Part shown: piece after piece, positions 55,423-64,000 of the stretch
Layout: each line of letters begins with the position of its first letter
Position numbering within the stretch: the first letter of the stretch is position 1
From: Plecoglossus altivelis
Lineage: Eukaryota > Chordata > Actinopteri > Osmeriformes > Plecoglossidae
Assembly (NCBI GenBank): GCA_036571765.1
Contig: BROE01000013.1
Coordinates: 5,598,429-5,662,428, forward strand
DNA length: 64,000 nucleotides
Reading direction: 5' to 3'
Made by a program: the position numbers and the translations under genes
The notes under the pieces: generated by a model
The model's database searches: none
What the model saw: the letters and a program-made list of their open reading frames with translations, nothing else
What the model was told of the DNA's origin: nothing

Positions 55423-58400
55423 TGTTCCTGCTGCCTTGGAACGTCCCGGCAGAGCAGGGATGTCTGGTCATTGATCACATGGATTAAGGCACTGTCACCA
55501 GCGGCGCCAAACAGATCGATGCGCTCTCAGTACAGATTTAGCACTAACAGTTAATTGCCATTCAAGGATGATGTTTATGCATGAACACTACGAGAATAAA
55601 GGAATATTTTCTGATATTTATTTGCGGATAAATAGAATAGTCGTTAATAACACTAGTAGGTGCTGGTAGGGCTTGAGTATAACGAATTGTGTACTGGCGT
55701 ACAAACTGAAATTGCATGGGCTATTTCGCTTCACGGTGGTGTTGTTACTCCCTTAGACTTGAAATGGGTTATCATGGAAAAGCGTCTATCTTAATAAATA
55801 AATAAGTTTTGTTCTAACAAATGATAACGTTACGAGAACACTCGTTCTAACAAGATGCTGTGTGTGCACAACTTGGTCATCTTTCCCTACAGGGTCATGA
55901 ACTGACATGACAAAAACAGGAGTTTAAAATTCTGTTGTCGTTACAGCCCTGAAGGAGATGGAGTTGAACTATTCAGATGAGTGATGAAAATAATATGTCC
56001 ACAGGCATAGACATGTATAGAACAAGGAGGAAAAAAGGAAATGGGGAAAATGAAAACATCCCTCCCCTCTCCCTGTCCCCGCGGTGCCTGAACCCTTTAT
56101 CCATAAATCCCATGTCAGCAGCTGGAGTTGTTAAGCGGCCATTTTATGAATGAGAGGGAGAAGAGGGCGAGGGAGGGAGGGAGAGAGCGGGAAGGGGCGG
56201 AGAGAGTACGGGGTCAGGTGGTTTGTTCCCGTTGCAGATAGATGCTGCTTTTAGTCTCCACAGGGTTTGTTGTGTCTAGCGGAAGACTCTCAAAGGGTTC
56301 GTCTGCTCCCAAGTTCAACCTTGTTTTTCTCCTCTTTCTGTTCCTCCCCCCCTCCTTCTACAACAGATTCATCTTGTTTATTTCAACGCTCTTAGAAGTT
56401 ACTATTTCAGGGAATGATACAGTCAAGTGACTGTATCGGTCAATGACCAATTGAGACTTTATTTAACTGACTTCACACAGGTGTTTGTCATGGGGCAATT
56501 CCTCATATGTAATGCAGCATGTGGCTGTGCCTCTGCTTTGACTCAGGAGTAAAAGCAAGTCGCAGAAGCTTTGTTTTAAAAGCAGTGAAAAAGGAAACTT
56601 CAAAGAAGCCCCTTGTCTGCTAGACGGCCACAGAGAGTCTTGTGTCTAGTTGATTCTGTGAGTTCATATCTGATAGAAAGGTCAGGTTTGAGTCTTGTGG
56701 ATGTCCACAGGCCGTACTGTTTCCAGGCACCAGTCGAAGCGTCTCCTGCTGCGTACAACAGCAGCATGGTTGTGTTGTTACTGCCTGTCTTCCACTTCGC
56801 CATTCCTTTGGTGGTTTATTTTTTTGTTCAATGGTCGTGATTGTTTCTGTTTGGGGGGGAGCAGATGAAAAGATTTAGAGTAGATCGCTGAAGCAAAAGG
56901 CTTGTTAAAAATAGATAATAAACTGTCGACACTGTATAAAGGCTAGAGCCCAAACATGATTAGACTTGGGAAGAGCTTCTGGAAGCTTCTTCAGAAGAAA
57001 TACAAAAGGGAGTCAAAACAAAACAGTTGTCAGCTGAGTGACGAGTGAGTCTCCCCATACTGTGGGTGTTCTGTACTCTGTTAGGGATTGGATCATTGGC
57101 CCGCATCATCAATGATGCAAACCAATCGTACATCTTCAACCTTTTGAAATTTATTTTCAAAAACAGATACACTTTTAGAAACTGTTTGTAAAAACATTTG
57201 CAACATTTACAAACCTTTAGAAAGGTAGAAATCTAGAAAATGTTTTTTAGCAAACAATTCTAAACAGAAACATTTAGTTTTTACTACAGCCACACCAAGA
57301 ATTGTGTTAACCCCACCATGAAACAAGCTGATAAACTGTTTATTGGAATGCCTATGTATTAACGTTGAAATTCAGACATTCATCTGAGCCCCTAGACTGT
57401 ATGGATTACTTAAATAGTGCAGCAAATAACCTGGGCCCATGTCAGAATGCTAAAACACAATAATTAGCTATTTGGGATAGGTCAAGTTCAGTTTGGGACT
57501 GTTTATTTTGCACTTCGGGATGGCACTGGGACAGTGGGGGGGACGGGGGACGGGGCGGGGACGGGGGCGTTTGTTGCGAGCCCTGGTCACATCCCACCCC
57601 TCCTTGCCCATTGCACCTGTCCCCGTGGTGACAGCATGTGCTTCCATATAGTTTGCATAGTAATGAGAGAACCGGGTGACACATGGGGACGAGGGGCACA
57701 GACTCCGCCCCTCCCCCTCACCCGCCGTCGGGTGCGTGCGTTTGTTGAGCGCTGCCAGCTGGCTCAGCATCTAACCTTCGGATGAATCACTAGACGTTAA
57801 CCGCACAGTCCTTCCATTTTCACAGCCCTAAATTGGAACGTGTTATAGTTGGATATTCTAAATTTAAACTTTGTCAGCCGGCGGCGTTGGGGCTCTTAAT
57901 AATGCGATAGGGGAAAAAAAAGAAGAGATTTCTCAACTGGCAACAGTCGTCACCTGCCGTACTGGAACCAAGACGGGAGTTTCTTTTCGCTGCCTTCTGG
58001 CCGACTGACATGCTTTCATCAGGCATGTCTAGACGTCTGCCCTTTCCCCTTTTTCCTCTGCGCTTGCTTTCAGCAGCTGATTTGGCAGTTGTGCGAGCAT
58101 GAGCACAGCCTGTGCTAACCAATGCCTGGGGCATCATTACAGAAGCGGCAACTCGTACTTGTGGGAAGAGCCTGTTCCCGTTCGTACTGCCCTCCGCCTC
58201 GTCTGTCACTCTGTGTACCCTGCCTGCCACCCAGCGTACCCTGCCTGCCTGCCACCTGTAGGTGGAGAACGCAACAGGGATTCTGCAGTGGGAGGCCTTT
58301 TAGCTGTGCCAATCTACCTGCATGCTGGGCTGGTATTTCACTGGGCCCAGCGCCTGATGGCAGCAAGTCTACCCTGTCCCTCCGTCCCCACATCATCTGA

Positions 58401-59920
58401 ATGACCTATAGCACGCCAGAGGGACTCCCTGGCCACACCCTTTACTTCACAGGAGTAGTCAAATTAGCCAGGTTGCTACCCGGTGATGGTAGACTCCCCC
58501 CCCCCCCAGCCCACCCCCAGGATGCCCACCAGCAGCACACATCGAAAATCCTCTCATAGTGTCCTCAGCTGACCTTGCCAGAGACAGACTGCGTGTGTGC
58601 TGGTGTGCTGCCTGGCTGGGCTGTCATGAGTGGTTGATTGTGACTGTGCCTCAGCTCAGACTGCCGTTGTCTGGGCTTCTCTCACTGACTCAGAGATACA
58701 GGGCTGTTAGACGAGGCAGAATGTGCTGGCTCAGGTAAGTTCCCACAGTCAGGGGAGATGCAGACTGGAGATAATGAGATGCAGAGTGAAGGTGCGCTGG
58801 TTCTAATGAGGGTGAGTGAAAACCAGTCACAGCTGAGAACTCCCAGGCATTGCTGAAGCAAGCGTTCCAATTTAACTAACTTCCATAACTTTTTTTTAAT
58901 GGCCAGGCTATCCTTTCCTAGTACCTTTGCATTGAGCTCTATCAATCTAAGCGCAGTTGGGAAAACACCGATTGACAGTTCCGTCTTCTTTTTAACCATT
59001 GCTGGGAATGGAATAAACTGTTTCTGGCACCATAGATGCCCATGTGTCAAGCTTATTTGAAATGACTTCATCTGTGAATGACACTATTGAGGAATGTGTT
59101 TGGTCTACATAGCCCTCAGGCCCAAATTTTTCCCAGTTTCTCAGCATTTAGAGTGCAATCTGCACGTTGTTGCCAAGCGAAGTTACAATTTGCCACTCCC
59201 TAGATAAGTGGGTTCCTTTCATGAATCATCCCAGATACAGTTTACATTTTCAAAGCGAAATGTACCCAGTGTTGTAGTGGTCGCAGGTGTCCTGTGCTTG
59301 GCCTGCTGGAGGAGGGTGGGAAACTGTTCCGGATTCTAGGCTTGCGAGCACAAAAGAGTTTGGTAAAAGGGTTTTGGCAGCATGACGTTGCATGGATGTG
59401 TCAACACATGGATGCTTTGCACATGAAAGGAAGTGTGGATTCCAGCAAGGGGGTGTTGTGTGCACACTGCTCTAAGAGAGCCCTCACATGCCACTGACCA
59501 CCGAACGCCACATGATCTGGGGCAGAAAAACATGGCCCTCCTCTCTCCTTTAGTCCTAGAAGTCGACTACTTTCAAAGAAATCGAACCCGCAACGGAGCG
59601 CCAGATGTTTTCCGTGTTTAGAGCTACTGGAAACCCGCCTGAGTGTCAAAACCATCGTCATGGATTTATTATTGTCCGTTTCTGTTCTGTTTGGGGAGAT
59701 CATCTGAGATTTTTCCGAGATGATCATAAACCATACAATAGGATCTAGAAGACTCCAGTTTGTGTAATGTTGATATTTGTTGTCATGGGAAGGAAACAAA
59801 CAAGTCATTTAGAAGGATTCAACTGTTCCTGAAGCCCTAATTATTTCACAGTATCGCGGTATATTTAGTATCCTCCCTTGAAGGCGGCGATAACAATGAC
59901 AGTGGTGATTAAAAGGTGGT

Positions 59921-59968
59921 CAGTGTGCGTGTGTGCGTGCGTGCGCGTGCGTACGTGTGCGTGCGTAT
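59921..59968. repeat. GTGC/GCGT-rich degenerate repeat
   Basis: Alternating GTGTGCGTGCGTGCGCGTGCGT-type sequence, alternating purine-pyrimidine and therefore Z-DNA-prone. igf1r intron 2. Confidence 0.75.
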
Positions 59969-61077
59969 CTGTTGGAGCTGGGGAGCAGCTGGCTGTTGTT
60001 TGAGCCAAGGCCCAGGTTCCCCTGCTGGCTGGCCACTGCTGTGCTCAGCCAATCTGGGAGTCGTGGGAGGTCTCAGGCGACATCACAACAAGCTCCAGTT
60101 TCTCTCAGAGAAGAGAGCTTTCGGAGAGGGGTGGGGGTGATGGGCTGGGCTGGTCCCTTCTCCTGTCAGGGCTGCCTCCACAGAGACGCTCTCTCTGCTG
60201 AAGTCTTCGACGCTGCGACTGTAGTTCGTCGCAGTTTTGGATTGTTGGTGTAGATTGACCCCCATGACAAATGGTTGTTTATTGTTTGTGTGCTGAACTT
60301 CATCTTGAGGACTTTTAGAGCACAGGAAGCTTGCATGTTTTTATTTTCTGTAACCAAGTTATATGCCACTGAAAGATTAGTTTAGCTTGTGAATATATAC
60401 ATAACCGCTTTAAACTACTTAATTTCGTTAGTAATCCATCTTTGTACACCAGCCAACAGAAATCTGAACTGTATGCTTCTCAAAGTATAATTTAGGAACG
60501 TTTGCATCGATTTTGAATAATTTATAAAATCATGTATTAATCGAGTATTAATAAAATCAAGTATTTTATTAATTCGCCACCCCACCCCAACTATGCAGCC
60601 TTTTCCCTCCAAAAGAAGTTAAAAAAAAATCCCTTCATGGCTTTGTTGCCAAACGGAACTCAAGGAGTCGGTTGTTTGCTTTGAAAAGAGCAAAGGCACT
60701 TGACTTCAATCATTAATGGAAGTTTGTGTTTGACGTGTGGACCCAACAACTTCCTGCCGCTTCCGTTCCGTGTTCGTGTTTTCTTCCTTCCTCTTCCTTC
60801 TCTGTGCTCATGCACATTCTCTTGGCCCCGCGGGACTCTGGGAAGTTTCTTTGGTTGGCTTATTCCTGACAGTACCTTGAGACTCCCTGGAATGTAGCAG
60901 CGTATGCCTGCTTTGGGCTGGCTTCGCACGCCATATTGTTTTCTCTCTTGCTCTCTCGGCACGCTGAGACGGCCACCGCGTCTGCACCCACCTTCTCTTG
61001 CTCTGAATCGGTCCTACTTTTCCCTCTCCCGGACGCGTGTGGAGGCGCTGGCCTACGCAGCACAGAAACTTCCAGCA

Positions 61078-61096
61078 TGTTGTTGTTGTTGTTGTT
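61078..61096. repeat. (GTT)n microsatellite
   Basis: Six tandem GTT units in igf1r intron 2. Confidence 0.85.
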
Positions 61097-62239
61097 TCCA
61101 CGTTCGGGGCGACGTTTCATCCTAGCCAACCACGGAGCCCTGACTCGCTCCCCTCCATAATCCCTGTGAGGGCTAATCTGGCAGCAGACTGTCTGAAGGC
61201 TGTGAGTCACTCGCTCCCTGCAGCCCGGCATCTCTGCTCAACCCGTGACGACGAGACACCTGTCTGGTACAGGGATCAATCCCTGAGATTCAGCCCCTCA
61301 TCGCTCTTAAGCCGCCCCGTGTTTACTAGTGACGGAACAAGCCCATCTTCCTCTCATCCCCCCCCAGCCCCCGACGCACATCCTCCCAACCCCCCCAGGG
61401 TCTACGCTTCCTACCCATTACCTCTTCTAATCTTGGAAATATAGGTCACGACCTGCATGTAAAATCTAAGCCAAGATGAAGACTGAGTCAGTCCTGGTGT
61501 GCTTCCAGTGCTCCATGCGACTGTGTGGGAGTAGCCCTGCTCAGGCTTCCTGTTACTCCAGGTGAGGTTTCTTGCCATCAGCCTCTGCTTGAATTTGATA
61601 TTGAACTCCAGATGGCTGACATCCTCCAACTCCCCTCTTTATTTGCATCGTTCTTATCTTTAAGTTGAGATGGATAGTATTCACAGTCAGTATCTGTTTC
61701 TTAGGCGTGGTAGAAAACGCCAGTCCAACCTACTTTCCACAGAAACACGATTACTCGCGACGGCCACGAGGAATGCATGACTGGAAGTGATTGTAAAGTG
61801 AAGTCCAGTGAATGAGGGTTCTCAGCGGGTGACTGTTCCTGCTCTCCGTCTGCCTGCCCCAGTCTGCGACTGTCGCAACGCTGGAGATTTTCCACCACAG
61901 TGACCTCCCTGTTAAATGAAGTAGAAACTTCAAAACACTTCCAGGAATAGGACAACATGGGGGAGGTATGAATAGGGATATTGTCTTTGTTAAACTTGAG
62001 TGCTTCCAATCTATTTTTTGCATTGGTGTTGCTGGGAATCGTCTCCCAACCTCACGCACATGGTCTCCATTGAGAAGTCTGGTCGTCCATGTGCAGGCAG
62101 CGGTAGCAACTGGGAACAGAGTGTCCCTAGTGGGAAGGAGCAGTAAAAGGGACACATGCTTCCAAACCTCGTGTTGGTGGGCAGAAGTGCGTTAGGTGGA
62201 CCATCAGCTGTTGCTCACCATCCACATCGGCTGCTCTCA

Positions 62240-62271
62240 GTCTCTCTTTCTCTCTCTCTGTCTCTCTCTCA

Positions 62272-62310
<39 letters not shown>
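62240..62310. repeat. (CT)n then (AC)n compound microsatellite
   Basis: TCTCTCTTTCTCTCTCTCTG is followed by more CT units and about 19 AC units with one GC interruption. igf1r intron 2. Confidence 0.9.
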
Positions 62311-62311
<1 letters not shown>

Positions 62312-63115
62312 TACTCAGCAAGTGCTGGGAAGTAGAGCGTCACAGGGCCTTGGTCATAGTGACTGGAACACAGGCTTCTCTCACGTACCTTTCCCTGACT
62401 GGAAGATTAGATGGGAGTTCTTGTTCCACCCAGCAGTGGTTCTCAGTGTCACTGCCTCAGTGCCTCCTGGGTGCTGTAATTTAGCACCCTGCTCATTTGA
62501 GTCATTCCCTGTTTGTTTCTTTTGCTTTCTTGGACTGAGGTCATTGATAAATCTTTCATCTTTTAAAAGGTAAAAGCATACAAAGAGTAAAATTGTACGT
62601 TTCCGTATAATATCAGTTATAATTTCGATTCATTCCACATTTTGACAAACATTTTTGGAAGCCTAGCTTCTCCTTGCTTTGGCAGTGTTAACAGTCATTA
62701 TTCCTGAGTGTGTGACACTTGCGTGCTTGATGTTTAGGCCACCAGCATAGTCTCAATATGTTGAGAAAGCCTGTGTAAAGGAAGTGTTAAAAGAGAGTTC
62801 TGCGAGTCCTAGTGAGGTGAAATGAGAGGCGCAACCAGTTGTTTTTCCAAGCCGGTGAGTGATTTGGAGGGGTTACAAACACATGCCCAATGTTCCAGAG
62901 TAGAACAAGCAGGGCAAAACAAGCAGCAGTATAAACCAAAGGGGCTTCGACCACAAGCCAGGCCAAGATGCCAGCAGCTTGGCATGACTTGGCCTGCTGG
63001 ATGTGGAGCTGGGAGACCCAGTGCAGAGGAGAAGGGACAGCTGTGCCAACTACACACAAGCTGCATCCGTCCCCACACTGGCCCCTACAACTCCACCAAA
63101 TGTCCTGCGTGCGTG

Positions 63116-63139
63116 CACACTCACTCACTCACTCACTCA

Positions 63140-63170
<31 letters not shown>
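63116..63170. repeat. (CACT)n then (AC)n compound microsatellite
   Basis: Five to six CACT units run into about 14 AC units. igf1r intron 2. Confidence 0.9.
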
Positions 63171-63172
<2 letters not shown>

Positions 63173-63909
63173 TCATCACCGTAACTGCAATGTGAGCAGG
63201 CTGGTGCTGTTCTGCTGAACGTCCGTTGGTTAATAACGTTGACATTATCACATGTCGTAAACTGTTTTCCTTCGGTAGGTTCACATGGTTTATTACGTGC
63301 ACAATTTCACCTGCTTTTGAGGAAAATGCCAGCGTTTAGCAATTTGTGTAATTGAGATTAGGGATCCCTGGTGGTGGATTTCCAATGTGAACGTTGGTGT
63401 TGTGCCAGCCATACTCTAAGCTCTGGAGCGCTGTGACAGGGCAAAATATGCCAGCGATGTTTAGGCCCCTGTAGAGCCACTCATTCATAACCATGGCACT
63501 ACTCGAGAACCATGAAATTGAACGGGGAGGGCAAGTGGAAATATCTGGGGGGGGGGAGGAACGACGACTAGAAAAACCTACTCTGCCCACAGGACTGAAT
63601 TTAAATACCACATCATCACTGTTCCAATTTCAATAGTACGGCGGCAGTGCCATTTTTGGAAGTTCCGAATTTTGGCCAGTAGGACTGGCGGTCTATGGTC
63701 ACTGTGCCATGCTGCGTCTTACAGGTGACGAGAGGCAGGTGTCGTGATGTCACTCTAGGTCTACAGAATTGAATCACAGCCAGGCAGCAGTCTGGTTAGT
63801 GTGACTCCTCACAGTCAGGATGCAGATGAGTCTTTGGGAGTCTGGGCCCAGCCAGGGAGACGAGAGAACAGCACAGCCCAGAAGCGTGCTGTCAGTTACA
63901 GGCAACACA

Positions 63910-63952
63910 ACCACCACTACCACTACCACCACCACCACCACCACCACCACCA
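63910..63952. repeat. (CCA)n microsatellite
   Basis: About fourteen CCA/CTA triplets, the last ten perfect, in igf1r intron 2. Confidence 0.9.
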
Positions 63953-64000
63953 TGCCCAGGTACTGACCCTGCTGACGAGGGAATGCACCTGGAAACACCC

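Larger units (their letters stand above)
39144..64000 (+). other. igf1r intron 2 (continues past the window)
   Basis: At least 24.8 kb follow the exon 2 donor with no sign of exon 3 (the Cys-rich furin-like region starting CPS/CPG with many Cys). Intron 2 of mammalian IGF1R is also very large. Open frames on both strands are short, overlapping and low in complexity, and I recognise no protein. The stretch contains homopolymer C and G tracts, CA, GTT, CACT and CCA microsatellites and one 45-bp minisatellite, listed separately. Enhancers may well be present but cannot be identified by eye. Confidence 0.75.

Noticed and set aside
54840..55554. Long overlapping open frames (up to 222 codons) with 15-residue repeats
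   Set aside because: They come from a 45-bp tandem repeat without stop codons. Two frames are equally open, the array is frame-shifted by a 46-bp unit, and it lies in an intron.
60660..61444. Several overlapping open frames of 97-135 codons on both strands
   Set aside because: They overlap in many frames in a GC-richer stretch of intron 2, with no domain, no splice logic and low-complexity residues.
1..64000. CRISPR arrays, rRNA or tRNA genes
   Set aside because: None seen. The only spaced or tandem repeats are micro- and minisatellites, and no cloverleaf-like sequence stood out.

Overview
The window is vertebrate nuclear DNA, almost certainly from a teleost fish. Multi-exon genes have GT-AG introns, and the encoded proteins match vertebrate CHRNA5, UGT (fish UGT5-type), ANPEP, AP3S2 and IGF1R. 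A short Tc1-type transposon of a kind common in fish is also present. The species cannot be fixed from the sequence alone.

Layout, left to right. 1-820 (+): the last two exons of a nicotinic acetylcholine receptor alpha-5 subunit gene, cut by the window edge. 2398-12535 (+): four tandem UDP-glucuronosyltransferase genes, each with its coding region in one uninterrupted exon. Their N-terminal halves differ, but their C-terminal halves are nearly identical in patches. An orphan 84-bp copy of the UGT C-terminal region lies behind gene 2, and an internally deleted Tc1-like element lies between genes 2 and 3. 12962-18633 and 19527-25447 (-): two tandem, apparently intact aminopeptidase N genes. 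Each has 20 coding exons (966 and 965 aa) with the same intron phases. 29184-31812 (-): the complete adaptor subunit gene ap3s2 in six exons (192 aa). 35528 to the right edge (+): the start of igf1r, with exon 1 (signal peptide), a 3.0-kb intron 1, exon 2 (L1 domain), then at least 24.8 kb of intron 2 that holds microsatellites, homopolymer tracts and an 11-unit 45-bp minisatellite.

The genes do not form one pathway. UGT and ANPEP are both typical of absorptive and detoxifying epithelium (conjugation of lipophilic compounds; brush-border peptide trimming). AP3S2 is a housekeeping vesicle-coat subunit, IGF1R a growth-factor receptor, and CHRNA5 a neuronal channel subunit. CHRNA5, ANPEP, AP3S2 and IGF1R all lie on human 15q25-q26, so the block looks like a compacted ancestral vertebrate linkage group carrying a fish-type UGT array.

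I found no wholly novel system. The most interesting signals are recombinational. The UGT array shows patchwork homogenisation of the sugar-donor half. Independently, the ANPEP pair shows a 235-bp tract differing at only 5 positions inside otherwise diverged first exons. Other points of note are a shared HNF1-like site upstream of both ANPEP genes, a nearly palindromic pair of convergent poly(A) signals between UGT gene 4 and ANPEP copy A, and the 45-bp minisatellite.
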